From Bacteroidota bacterium (GTDB lineage Bacteria > Bacteroidota > Bacteroidia > Flavobacteriales > Weeksellaceae), in assembly GCA_023411265.1 (NCBI GenBank), contig JAEYOX010000073.1:1-50558 (forward strand): DNA of 50,558 nucleotides, written 5' to 3'. The position numbers were made by a program, and so were the translations under genes. The number at the start of each line of letters is the position of its first letter. Position 1 is the first letter of the stretch. The notes below the pieces were generated by a model. The model did not search any database. It was not told where the DNA came from and saw nothing but the letters and a program-made list of their open reading frames with translations. Positions 41,572-50,344 of this stretch are shown here, piece after piece.

Positions 41572-42453
41572 TTATTGAGGAGGATTTCCAAGGGAAACCA
41601 TGATGGCTTTTCCTACTGTTTTTTGGGAAGCATATTGGGCGCCACACACTAAACTTGAGAACAGATATTGGCCCTTCAAAATAACAATGGTATTCTGCCC
41701 TTTTGCTGGAACGGCAAGCCTGTACTTAGTGTGTCCGGTACCTTCTATTCTCATAATCATGTCGCAGTCAGACAGATTTTCGATAAGAACCGTAGTGGTT
41801 TTGCTGGTCGGGTCATTATCAAAAAGTGAGTTTAGAACTTGTACGGTTTTGTTTTTATGATCTTCTGCAGACGGGTTCATCAGCATATCAAATTCTGCCT
41901 GTTCCGGATTATCGTAATTCATTGCGAATGAAGAGGATTTGGCTGCAGTCGATTTGGTTGCACTACCGGAAGCAGTGGATGCGGCGGTTTTCCCGGAAAA
42001 TATTGAACTTCTTTTGGTTGCGGCTTCACGCGCAGGAGATGGAGTAACGGTTTTTTTAGCAATTGTTTTTGGTGCCGGATTGGCCAGTTCACGTTGTGCC
42101 TTTGCCAACTGTTCCTGATAATAACGGATTTGTTTTTGCCGGATGATTTCGTTCATCTCGTCAAATGATATTTTTGTAGAAGGTCTTCTCTTCAGCATCG
42201 CAAGTTTTTCCTGCATATCTGCAACGCGCTGATCATCCGGATGAGCTTTTTTAATATAATCGGCCAACAGATTCATGAGTCGGGGTTTCAAAACAGACCT
42301 TCGGGGATCATCAGGATGTGCATCCCGCAGAAATGCATCCAGTTCATAAATGTTTTGGCTTTTTATAATATTATTGTAGTTTTTCATTTTCTGTTGTGCC
42401 GGAACTATTGTAAACGAAAACACTGCGAATATGAAAAAGAGATATTTATACAT
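41572..42453 (-). CDS. Secreted DUF6759-like protein (long form)
   Basis: A 293-residue protein with a signal peptide (MYKYLFFIFAVFSFTIVPAQ). Residues about 25-75 contain two DAHPDDPR/KAHPDDQR repeats, then a coiled-coil-like Gln/Arg-rich stretch, a Ser/Thr/Ala/Lys-rich linker (about 125-175), and a C-terminal domain from KTVQVLNSLFDNDP to IMVSLGNPPQ that is paralogous to the protein at 39208. The ATG at 42453 is preferred since the frame to 42495 would spoil the signal peptide. Function unknown. It is followed upstream by the carboxypeptidase-like protein gene, 51 bases apart, probably the same operon. Confidence 0.65.
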   Translation of the reverse strand: MYKYLFFIFAVFSFTIVPAQQKMKNYNNIIKSQNIYELDAFLRDAHPDDPRRSVLKPRLMNLLADYIKKAHPDDQRVADMQEKLAMLKRRPSTKISFDEMNEIIRQKQIRYYQEQLAKAQRELANPAPKTIAKKTVTPSPAREAATKRSSIFSGKTAASTASGSATKSTAAKSSSFAMNYDNPEQAEFDMLMNPSAEDHKNKTVQVLNSLFDNDPTSKTTTVLIENLSDCDMIMRIEGTGHTKYRLAVPAKGQNTIVILKGQYLFSSLVCGAQYASQKTVGKAIMVSLGNPPQ

Positions 42454-42504
42454 TCTTAATTGTTTGATATTATTAGGAATAACGGAATTTTTCAAAAAAT
42501 GTTA

Positions 42505-43299
42505 TCATTCGGTCACCACTTCCATTAGTTTTGAATTTTGCAGCCTGCGCTGATATATCGGAAGATAACGTTCGATATATAAAGCAACGACTTCATAGTT
42601 TCCGGCAGCGATCGGGGGTTTCAGGTCGTCCGAACTGTACACAAACTGAAGAAAATTGTCTATAAACTGCTTGGGTATTTTAAGTTTTATGAAATACTCA
42701 TCACCGTAATATTTTCGGATATTTGAAATGGCAGCATTCATCATTTCATAGTTTTGCAGACGCTGTTTCTTTTTTCGTTCTCCGCTGATTATATCGTAAA
42801 TACTTTCGATGCTGAAAGAAAGGCCGCCATCTGAAAACGATAAAAGCGGGGCCTGCTGAGGTGTGCCATCGCCTTTGGGTTCTGGCAATCCGATCTTGGT
42901 TTTCAGTTTCATTTCCTTTTCGCCGGTTTTCAGAGACAATACATCTTTCCTTAAATTTCCAGAAGGTTTAAATTTGTTAATAACCACTTCCTGTATTTCG
43001 TAATAAGCGATTTTCAGTTCTACAATATTCAACGAATTCTGAAGCATTTTTTCTGTAATTACAATATCCTTCCTGTCTGAAACAATGGATGTAAATCGCA
43101 CTACATCTCCGGGTTTTGCATTTATCCTGAAAGTCCCGTTAAAATTGGTAAGGACCGTGTGGTGATCATTAAGGTTGGTAACATACACCTGATTCAAATA
43201 ATATGAAGATCTGTCACGAAGAAGAATTTCACCGGAAAACACCTGAGCATTCAGAACAGATATCTGTAGAAATACAAAAAAGAGTATAACATTACGCAT
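42505..43299 (-). CDS. Carboxypeptidase-like regulatory domain protein
   Basis: A 264-residue secreted protein (signal about 1-18). Residues about 19-95 fit the CarboxypepD_reg-like beta-sandwich: G-x-I-L-x-R-D, Y-L-x-Q-V-Y-V-T-N, TNFNGTFRINAKPGDVVRFT and the segment ending IVELK. The remainder is charged and lacks known motifs (LKTGEKEMKLKTK, QRLQNYEMMNAAISNIRKYYGD). In Bacteroidota such proteins are often surface or envelope proteins; no enzyme active site is seen. It is the upstream neighbour of the DUF6759-like gene at 41572. Confidence 0.75.
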   Translation of the reverse strand: MRNVILFFVFLQISVLNAQVFSGEILLRDRSSYYLNQVYVTNLNDHHTVLTNFNGTFRINAKPGDVVRFTSIVSDRKDIVITEKMLQNSLNIVELKIAYYEIQEVVINKFKPSGNLRKDVLSLKTGEKEMKLKTKIGLPEPKGDGTPQQAPLLSFSDGGLSFSIESIYDIISGERKKKQRLQNYEMMNAAISNIRKYYGDEYFIKLKIPKQFIDNFLQFVYSSDDLKPPIAAGNYEVVALYIERYLPIYQRRLQNSKLMEVVTE

Positions 43300-43462
43300 A
43301 CGTTCGCAAAAGTAAACAGAAATTCTGTTCAGCCAAATGTTTAGATGAAAAGGTATAGTTAAAGTTAGGTTAAAGTATAGCCAGATCTATGAAAAATCAT
43401 TAAATCACCTCTAGCATTCTAAAAAATTATTACCTTTAAAGCTGAAATGTAAATATTTTCAC

Positions 43463-45604
43463 ATGAAAAAAAATGTTTTAAGCTTATTTTTAATTTCCAC
43501 TTTACTTCTCAACACCGGATGTAATACTATGAAGACAAATTCAGTTGTTACAAAGCCTGTAGTAAATGCTGCTCTGGCTTCTAACCCATTTATGAAAAAA
43601 AGCCCTCTGCAATATCAGGCTCCGGAGTTTGATAAAATAAAAGATGAACATTTCCGTCCTGCTTTTGAATATGGATTACAGCAGCAACTGTACGAGCTCG
43701 CTGAAATTACAGGGAATAACAATCCTGCTACTTTTGAAAATACCATTCTTGCTTTAGAGAACAGTGGTGAAGTGTTAAAAAGGGCACAAAGTGTATTTTT
43801 CAATTTTACAAGTGCCAACACCAATCCCGAGCTACAGAAACTGGAGGAAGAATTTGCCCCGAAATTCGCAGCGCAGACGGATAAAATTTATCTGAATGAC
43901 CAACTGTATCAACGAGTGAAGTCTGTTAATATTGAATCACTAACAGGAGAAGACAGACGGCTTGCGGAATATTATCTTCAGAAATTTGAACTAGCCGGTG
44001 CCAGTCTTTCGGCAGAGAAAAAAGAACAGCTGAAAAAAGTAAATGAAGAACTGGCCAGCCTTTCTACACAATTCAGTAATAAGCTTCTGGAGGCCAGAAA
44101 ACAGGGTGGCTTGTTGATTTCCGATGTGAAAGAATTGGAAGGATTATCTGCTGATGAAATAGCGTCGGCTGCAGCAAATGCAAAAACGGCAGGACATTCG
44201 GGAAAATATCTTTTGGCTTTGCAGAATACAACGCAGCAGCCACTTTTGCAAAGTCTGAGCAACAGAAACACAAGAGAGAAACTCTTTCATGCTTCTTGGA
44301 CACGAGCGGAAAAAGGTGATGCGAACGATACAAGAAATGTTCTGGAACAACAAGCCAAATTGCGCCTGCAGAAAGCACAGTTATTAGGCAAAAAATCTTT
44401 CGCTGAATGGAAACTTCTGGATCAGATGGCACAAAAACCCGAGAAAGCCAGGGAGCTTCTCATTCAGTTGGCTCAGCCGGCCGTAGAAACGGCAAAAAGA
44501 GAAAAAAATGAGATTCAGGCTTTAATCGATCAACAAAAAGGCGGTTTTGCTTTAGCACCATGGGATTGGAATTTCTATGCAGAACAGGTGCGGAAAGCCA
44601 AGTATGATTTGGATGAAAATCAAATAAAACCATATTTTGAAGTAAACACTGTTTTGGAAAAAGGAGTGTTCTACGCAGCAGAAAAATTCTTCGGAATTAC
44701 TTTTAAGAAAAGAACCGACCTGCCTGTCTATCATCCGGAGGTAATTACGTACGAAATATTCGATAACGATGGAACATCTTTAGCTATTTATTATTTGGAT
44801 TTCTATACCAGAAGCAATAAAAGTGGAGGAGCTTGGATGAACAATTATGTAGATCAGTCTCACCTTTTAGGCCAGAAACCGGTGATTACCAACGTTTTTA
44901 ATTATCAGAAACCTGCGCCAGGAAAACCTTCACTGATTTCTTACGACGATGTGACGACCATGTTTCATGAATTTGGGCATACTTTGCACGGTTTGTTTGC
45001 CAATCAGAAATATGTATCTCTTTCGGGAACCAATACCCCGCGCGATTTCGTTGAATTTCCGTCTCAGATTAATGAATTTTTTGCATTAGAACCTTCCGTT
45101 CTTCGAAACTATGCAATCCATTACGAAACGGGACAGCCGATGCCACAGGATCTTGTTGATAAAATTAAAAATGCTGCTTCTTTCAACCAAGGATATTCCA
45201 CCACGGAGTTGGTTTCTGCCGCAATGCTGGATATGGCTTGGCATTCCATTACGGATGAAAGCCAGCTAAAGCCGACACTCGAATTTGAAAAAGAAGTTCT
45301 GGCAAAATCCGGATTTACACTCTCAGAAGTACCGCCAAGATACCATTCTCCTTATTTTGCGCATATCTGGGGTGGTGGTTATTCGGCGGGCTACTATGCT
45401 TATATGTGGAGCGATGTTCTGAATGCCGCAGCGTGGGATTATATCGTGAAAAACGGAGGAATGAGCCGTGCCAACGGAGACCGCTACAGGAAATACATTC
45501 TTTCTGTGGGTAATTCCCGGGATTTGAATCAGGCATTTAAAGACTACACGGGTAAAGATCCAGACATAAAGCCACTATTAAGAAATAAAGGATTTATAAA
45601 ATAA
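43463..45604 (+). CDS. dcp: M3 family metallopeptidase, peptidyl-dipeptidase Dcp type
   Basis: A 713-residue lipoprotein (LLLNTGC, Cys20) with the M3 fold. The zinc site is HEFGH at 502-506 in TMFHEFGHTLHGLFA, and the Glu follows in FPSQINEFFALEP. The C-terminal region has AHIWGGGYSAGYYAYMWSDV (about 632-651), typical for Dcp and oligopeptidase A. Together with the DPP-IV-type peptidase at 2665 it would break down short peptides at the envelope. The coding region ends at a terminator. Family member Dcp is preferred over PrlC on the basis of length and lipoprotein signal. Confidence 0.9.
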   Translation: MKKNVLSLFLISTLLLNTGCNTMKTNSVVTKPVVNAALASNPFMKKSPLQYQAPEFDKIKDEHFRPAFEYGLQQQLYELAEITGNNNPATFENTILALENSGEVLKRAQSVFFNFTSANTNPELQKLEEEFAPKFAAQTDKIYLNDQLYQRVKSVNIESLTGEDRRLAEYYLQKFELAGASLSAEKKEQLKKVNEELASLSTQFSNKLLEARKQGGLLISDVKELEGLSADEIASAAANAKTAGHSGKYLLALQNTTQQPLLQSLSNRNTREKLFHASWTRAEKGDANDTRNVLEQQAKLRLQKAQLLGKKSFAEWKLLDQMAQKPEKARELLIQLAQPAVETAKREKNEIQALIDQQKGGFALAPWDWNFYAEQVRKAKYDLDENQIKPYFEVNTVLEKGVFYAAEKFFGITFKKRTDLPVYHPEVITYEIFDNDGTSLAIYYLDFYTRSNKSGGAWMNNYVDQSHLLGQKPVITNVFNYQKPAPGKPSLISYDDVTTMFHEFGHTLHGLFANQKYVSLSGTNTPRDFVEFPSQINEFFALEPSVLRNYAIHYETGQPMPQDLVDKIKNAASFNQGYSTTELVSAAMLDMAWHSITDESQLKPTLEFEKEVLAKSGFTLSEVPPRYHSPYFAHIWGGGYSAGYYAYMWSDVLNAAAWDYIVKNGGMSRANGDRYRKYILSVGNSRDLNQAFKDYTGKDPDIKPLLRNKGFIK

Positions 45605-45624
45605 AATTAGTTTATCAAAATTTT

Positions 45625-45657
45625 AAAGGTTGTTTCAGGGATGGAACAGCCTTTTTT
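45625..45657 (+). terminator. Terminator after the M3 peptidase gene
   Basis: AAAGGTTGTT (45625-45634) pairs with AACAGCCTTT (45645-45654), one G-T pair, followed by TTTATT. Confidence 0.8.
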
Positions 45658-45681
45658 ATTGAAATATCGCATTGGATTTAT

Positions 45682-45715
45682 TTTGAAAAATTGTCATTCC
45701 AAAACCTTAAATTTG
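45682..45715 (+). promoter_or_regulatory. leuS promoter
   Basis: TTTG (45682-45685), 22 bases, TAAATTTG (45708-45715), an exact -7 box, 24 bases before the ATG at 45739. Confidence 0.6.
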
Positions 45716-45738
45716 CGAATTATACAAATTCGGATAAC

Positions 45739-48558
45739 ATGTTTTACGATCACCAACAGATAGAAAAAAAATGGCAACAGTATTGGAAAGATAATGAAAC
45801 CTTCAAAGCTTACAATGATACATCCAAAAAGAAATTTTACGTTTTGGATATGTTCCCCTATCCATCTGGAGCAGGACTGCATGTGGGCCATCCGTTAGGG
45901 TATATAGCGTCAGATATTTATGCAAGATACAAACGACATCAGGGATATAATGTACTTCATCCGATTGGTTATGATTCCTTCGGCCTTCCCGCAGAACAGT
46001 ATGCGATTCAGACTGGTCAGCATCCTGCTATTACCACAGAGGCGAATATTAACCGATATGAAGAACAGCTGCGCAGAATTGGCTTTTCCTTCGACTGGAG
46101 CAGAGAACTGAGGACTTCGGAACCATCTTATTATAAATGGACACAGTGGATTTTTATAGAACTATTTCATTCTTGGTACAACAAATCTACGGATAAGGCA
46201 GAACCCATTTCATCTCTGATCAGGCATTTTGAATCGCACGGAACAGAAAATTTAAATGCTCAACAAACAGAAAGTCTTAGTTTCACTGCTGAAGAATGGA
46301 ATGCTGCTTCGGAAATGGATAAAGAAGATATTCTTTTGAATTATCGCATGGCATTTCGTGCTGAAACTACAGTGAACTGGTGTCCGGAATTAGGAACAGT
46401 TCTCGCTAACGATGAAGTGAAAGACGGTAAATCTGAACGTGGCGGATTTCCGGTGTATCAAAAGAAAATGATGCAGTGGAGTATGAGAATTACAGCCTAT
46501 TCTGAAAGATTACTTCAGGGAGTACAACAAATTGACTGGCCACAGCCGTTGAAAGATGCACAGGAATACTGGATCGGAAAATCTCAGGGAGCAGCGGTTA
46601 AGTTTGCAACAGAAAATGAAGAAATTATTGAAGTTTTCACCACACGCCCCGATACGATCTTTGGAGCGACTTTTATCGTTCTCGCTCCTGAAAATCCTTT
46701 GGTGGAGAAACTCACGACGCAGGAACATATAGTTGAAGTACAACATTATATTGGAGAAACTTCCAAAAAAACCGAACGCGACAGAATGTCTGATGTGAAA
46801 AACGTTTCCGGAGCTTTCACTGGAAGCTACGCTTTGAATCCGTTTACACAGAAAAAAATGCCGGTTTATATTTCCGATTATGTTTTAATGGGATACGGAA
46901 CCGGTGCAGTGATGGCCGTTCCGGCGCACGATGAACGCGACCATCGTTTTGCCAAAAAATTTGGACTGGAAATAGTGAATGTTATTAAAAATGAGGGGGA
47001 CATTCAGGAAGAATCCTACGATTCTAAAGATTCCGTTTGTGTCAATTCTGATTTTCTGAACGGTATGGATTATACAGAAGCTAAAAACACAATTATTTCT
47101 GAAATTGAAAAGCGTGGCCTTGGTCACGGAACCACGAATTATCGACAGCGCGATGCCATTTTTTCCCGACAACGATATTGGGGCGAGCCGGTTCCCGTAT
47201 ATTACAAAAACGAAATGCCGTACACCCTGCCGGCATCGGCATTGCCTTTAGAACTTCCGAAAGTGGAAAAATATCTACCCACCGAAGACGGCGATCCACC
47301 TTTAGGGAATGCCAAAGAATGGTATTGGGATGAAAAAAATCAAGAAGTGGTTCCTGCACCTTCTTGTTCAGAAATGGAAAATCAGCATATTTTTCCTTTA
47401 GAATTATCAACAATGCCGGGTTGGGCAGGAAGTTCATGGTATTACCTGAGATATATGGATCCGGATAATGATGAGGTATTTGCGGATAAAAAACTTTCAG
47501 ATTATTGGGGACAAGTAGATTTGTATATTGGCGGAAGTGAGCACGCTACGGGACATTTGCTCTATTCCCGTTTTTGGAATATGTTTTTGAAAGACAGGGG
47601 TTTTATTTCTCACGATGAACCGTTTAAAAAACTGATCAATCAGGGAATGATTCTGGGTATGAGTGCGTTTGTTTACAGAATAAATGGAACGAATAAATTT
47701 GTTTCAAAAAATCTCTTTCAGGAATATGATGTTCAAAAAATCCACGTGGATGTTTCTTTATTAAAAGGAGCCTCCGATGAACTGGACACTGAAGCTTTTA
47801 AAGAATGGAGAACAGAATTTACAGATGCGGAATTTATTTTGGAAGATGGGAAATATATTACTGAAAGAGAAGTGGAAAAAATGTCCAAATCCAAGTACAA
47901 TGTTGTCAATCCTGATGATATTTGTGATGAATATGGTGCCGATTGTCTGCGTCTTTACGAAATGTTTCTAGGTCCGCTGGAACAGAGTAAACCTTGGAAT
48001 ACACAAGGGCTTTCCGGCGTTTATGGTTTCCTGAAAAAGTTTTATAATTTATATTATGAAGGTGATGAGGTTTCCATTTCTGAAGAAGAACCTGAAAAAC
48101 AGGAATACAAGGTTTTGCATACTTTAATAAAAAAAGTTATTTACGATCTGGACAATTTTTCATTCAATACTTCCGTTTCATCATTTATGATTGCGGTAAA
48201 TGAACTGCAAAAGCTAAAATGTAACAAAAGAAAAATTCTGGAACCGTTGGCGGTAGTTATCTCTCCGTATGCACCACATATTTGCGAAGAGCTCTGGCGT
48301 GTTCTGGGACAAAAGACTTCGATTGAATTCGCAGAATTCCCATCTTTAATTGAGGAATACCTTTTGGAGGATGAGATCGAATATCCGGTAAGTTTTAACG
48401 GGAAAATGAAGTTTAAAATAACACTTCCTGCCGATTTAGAAATTAAGGAAATTAGAGAAAAAGTGATGCAGGATGAAAAAACTGTTAAACAAATGGCCGG
48501 AAATTCGCCGAAAAAAGTGATAATCGTTCCGAAAAAAATCATTAATATTGTGATCTAA
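45739..48558 (+). CDS. leuS: Leucine--tRNA ligase
   Basis: A 939-residue class I synthetase. The HIGH-type site is GAGLHVGHPLGYIASD (about 37-52), the CP1 editing domain has FTTRPDTIFGATFIVLAPEN (about 296-315) and GYGTGAVMAVPAHDERDHRF (about 378-397), and KMSKS is at 714-718 in EKMSKSKYNV. It is longer than the E. coli enzyme (860) because of insertions common in Flavobacteriia, for example a stretch before the ETTVNWCPELG motif. Upstream start TTG at 45691 is in the promoter and is not used. It stands alone. Confidence 0.96.
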   Translation: MFYDHQQIEKKWQQYWKDNETFKAYNDTSKKKFYVLDMFPYPSGAGLHVGHPLGYIASDIYARYKRHQGYNVLHPIGYDSFGLPAEQYAIQTGQHPAITTEANINRYEEQLRRIGFSFDWSRELRTSEPSYYKWTQWIFIELFHSWYNKSTDKAEPISSLIRHFESHGTENLNAQQTESLSFTAEEWNAASEMDKEDILLNYRMAFRAETTVNWCPELGTVLANDEVKDGKSERGGFPVYQKKMMQWSMRITAYSERLLQGVQQIDWPQPLKDAQEYWIGKSQGAAVKFATENEEIIEVFTTRPDTIFGATFIVLAPENPLVEKLTTQEHIVEVQHYIGETSKKTERDRMSDVKNVSGAFTGSYALNPFTQKKMPVYISDYVLMGYGTGAVMAVPAHDERDHRFAKKFGLEIVNVIKNEGDIQEESYDSKDSVCVNSDFLNGMDYTEAKNTIISEIEKRGLGHGTTNYRQRDAIFSRQRYWGEPVPVYYKNEMPYTLPASALPLELPKVEKYLPTEDGDPPLGNAKEWYWDEKNQEVVPAPSCSEMENQHIFPLELSTMPGWAGSSWYYLRYMDPDNDEVFADKKLSDYWGQVDLYIGGSEHATGHLLYSRFWNMFLKDRGFISHDEPFKKLINQGMILGMSAFVYRINGTNKFVSKNLFQEYDVQKIHVDVSLLKGASDELDTEAFKEWRTEFTDAEFILEDGKYITEREVEKMSKSKYNVVNPDDICDEYGADCLRLYEMFLGPLEQSKPWNTQGLSGVYGFLKKFYNLYYEGDEVSISEEEPEKQEYKVLHTLIKKVIYDLDNFSFNTSVSSFMIAVNELQKLKCNKRKILEPLAVVISPYAPHICEELWRVLGQKTSIEFAEFPSLIEEYLLEDEIEYPVSFNGKMKFKITLPADLEIKEIREKVMQDEKTVKQMAGNSPKKVIIVPKKIINIVI

Positions 48559-48801
48559 TTCCAAAATAAAAAGGAAACACAATTGATGGATTCGTAGAAA
48601 AAATAATCTTTTTTCTTGAGTTTACAAGATTTTTATCGGAATTAAAAATATCCCTCAGAAAATTAAAAATAAATTGTTGATTTCTCAATATTAACACTTG
48701 TTCATAATGAGAAAAATGCAATATAAATCTTGTGGGTAAAAAATATTTGTGGTTATTTTACGGCGCGAAAATTTAAAATAATAATTATAATTTAGTTTAA
48801 T

Positions 48802-49662
48802 ATGGAAATGAATGTTTCAAACGACGAGCAAGTTGTTGCTAGAAAAACAGGTGGGCTAAATCCTACATTAATATTGCCTATTCTTCTTGCTATTGGGTAT
48901 TTAATCTATTACTTTGTTTTAGGAAATCCTTCAAATTTTCGGGAGGATGCTAGACTCACCGGAATGTCAGTAGGATTTTCAGGGGTTGAAACGAAAGAAT
49001 TGCATCCGGAAGGATTTATGGGTATTATTTATATGGGAGGTCCGATCGTACCGATCCTGATTACATTTATGATTATTGTAATTGTGTTCTCTATTGAGCG
49101 GGCTCTTATGCTTAACAGAGCTCAGGGACAAGGAAACTTGGATCAGTTTGTTCTATCAATCAGAAGACTTCTTAATGAAAATAAAATTGATGAAGCTATT
49201 GAAGAGTGCGACAGACAGAGAGGTACAGTAGGAAATGTCATCAAAGAAGGATTAGTGTCTTACAAAGCTCTGGCTCATGATACCACAATGAACAAAGAAC
49301 AAAAAATGGCAGCGCTTAACAAAGCGATCGAAGAGGCAACTACACTGGAAATGCCAATGTTGGAGAAAAATATGATGATTCTCTCTACACTTGGTACGGT
49401 AGCAACGCTTGTAGCACTATTGGGTACGGTAATCGGGATGATTAAAGCTTTTAACGCTTTAGGTTCCGGAGGAGGTACTCCAGACTCTGCAGCACTTTCT
49501 ATTGGTATTTCTGAAGCTTTGATTAATACCGCTCTAGGTATTGGTACTTCAGCTGTAGCGATTATCTTTTATAACTATTTTACCTCTAAGATCGACAGCA
49601 TGACCTTCAAAATTGATGAGATTGCCATGTCTATTCAGCAGTCTTTTGCAGAACACCATTAA
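48802..49662 (+). CDS. exbB: MotA/TolQ/ExbB proton channel family protein
   Basis: A 286-residue membrane protein with four helices: LILPILLAIGYLIYYFVLG (about 23-41), the IVPILITFMIIVIVFSIERA helix (about 80-99), and two in the C-terminal part. STLGTVATLVALLGTVIGMI (about 195-214) is the conserved channel helix of the TolQ/ExbB family, followed by EALINTALGIGTSAVAIIF. With ExbD it turns proton flow into energy for TonB-dependent transport or gliding-related work. No clean promoter was found in the 243 bases ahead of it. It is followed by two ExbD-type genes. Confidence 0.9.
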   Translation: MEMNVSNDEQVVARKTGGLNPTLILPILLAIGYLIYYFVLGNPSNFREDARLTGMSVGFSGVETKELHPEGFMGIIYMGGPIVPILITFMIIVIVFSIERALMLNRAQGQGNLDQFVLSIRRLLNENKIDEAIEECDRQRGTVGNVIKEGLVSYKALAHDTTMNKEQKMAALNKAIEEATTLEMPMLEKNMMILSTLGTVATLVALLGTVIGMIKAFNALGSGGGTPDSAALSIGISEALINTALGIGTSAVAIIFYNYFTSKIDSMTFKIDEIAMSIQQSFAEHH

Positions 49663-49695
49663 TTGGTGAGGACACAATTTTATGGAAACGTGTCC
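49654..49695 (+). repeat. Two hairpins at the end of exbB
   Basis: CACCA (49654-49658) pairs with TGGTG (49664-49668) at the stop codon, and GGACAC (49670-49675) pairs with GTGTCC (49690-49695) in the gap before the first exbD. Neither has a T-run, so they are not classic terminators. Confidence 0.5.
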
Positions 49696-49731
49696 GTTAA
49701 AATTAGTAGTTAAAATAATAATAAACAGATA

Positions 49732-50337
49732 ATGGCGAGAGTTAAACCTAAACGACATAATATACGTGTAGATATGACAGCGATGACCGACGTGTCTTTC
49801 CTTCTGCTCACGTTTTTTATCCTCACCGCCCAGTTTGCAAAACCGGATGTGGAGAATATTACGACGCCATCTTCAATTTCTGAAAAGCTGCTTCCCGATG
49901 GGAGCTTGATGACGATCCTGAGTACAACAGACGGTAGATTCTATTTCACGCCCGTAGAAAATGGAACTGAGAGAATACAGCTTTTAGATAATATGGCAAA
50001 GAAATACGGAACCACGTTCTCCGATGAGGAAAAAGCTGCATTCACAAGAGTGACTGCTGTGGGAGTGCCGATGAATCAGCTGAAAGGCTTTTTGAATCTA
50101 TCAGAAGAAGATCAGGAAAATTTCAAAGCTCCAGGTGTTCCGATGGAAGAAAACAACAAAGAATTAATCGACTGGGTTGAGCAAAGTTTGGCGGTAAATC
50201 CCGATTATAAAATGGCAATAAAAGGAGATACTGATACCAAATACGACAGGGTGAAAGGTCTTTTCGAAGGATTGAGAGATATCGATTTCCTTAAATTTTG
50301 GTTAATTACAAATCAGGAAGTAGGTCCTACTAACTAA
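49732..50337 (+). CDS. exbD: ExbD/TolR family protein (first copy)
   Basis: A 201-residue protein with one membrane helix near the N-terminus; VDMTAMTDVSFLLLTFFILT (about 13-32) carries the conserved Asp of ExbD. A periplasmic domain of about 165 residues follows, longer than in E. coli ExbD (141 in all), as is common in Bacteroidota. It lies 69 bases after exbB and 7 bases before a second ExbD gene, so three genes probably form one operon. Confidence 0.88.
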   Translation: MARVKPKRHNIRVDMTAMTDVSFLLLTFFILTAQFAKPDVENITTPSSISEKLLPDGSLMTILSTTDGRFYFTPVENGTERIQLLDNMAKKYGTTFSDEEKAAFTRVTAVGVPMNQLKGFLNLSEEDQENFKAPGVPMEENNKELIDWVEQSLAVNPDYKMAIKGDTDTKYDRVKGLFEGLRDIDFLKFWLITNQEVGPTN

Positions 50338-50344
50338 TAAGAAA

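Noticed and set aside
44073..44432. 119-codon minus-strand frame inside the M3 peptidase gene, with two more in other frames nearby
   Set aside because: The plus strand is a complete M3 peptidase and none of the antisense products resembles a protein family.
48559..48801. Possible regulatory RNA or short gene in the gap before exbB
   Set aside because: The only frame is ten codons, no strong hairpin with T-run is seen, and TATAAATCTTG is only a rough promoter match.
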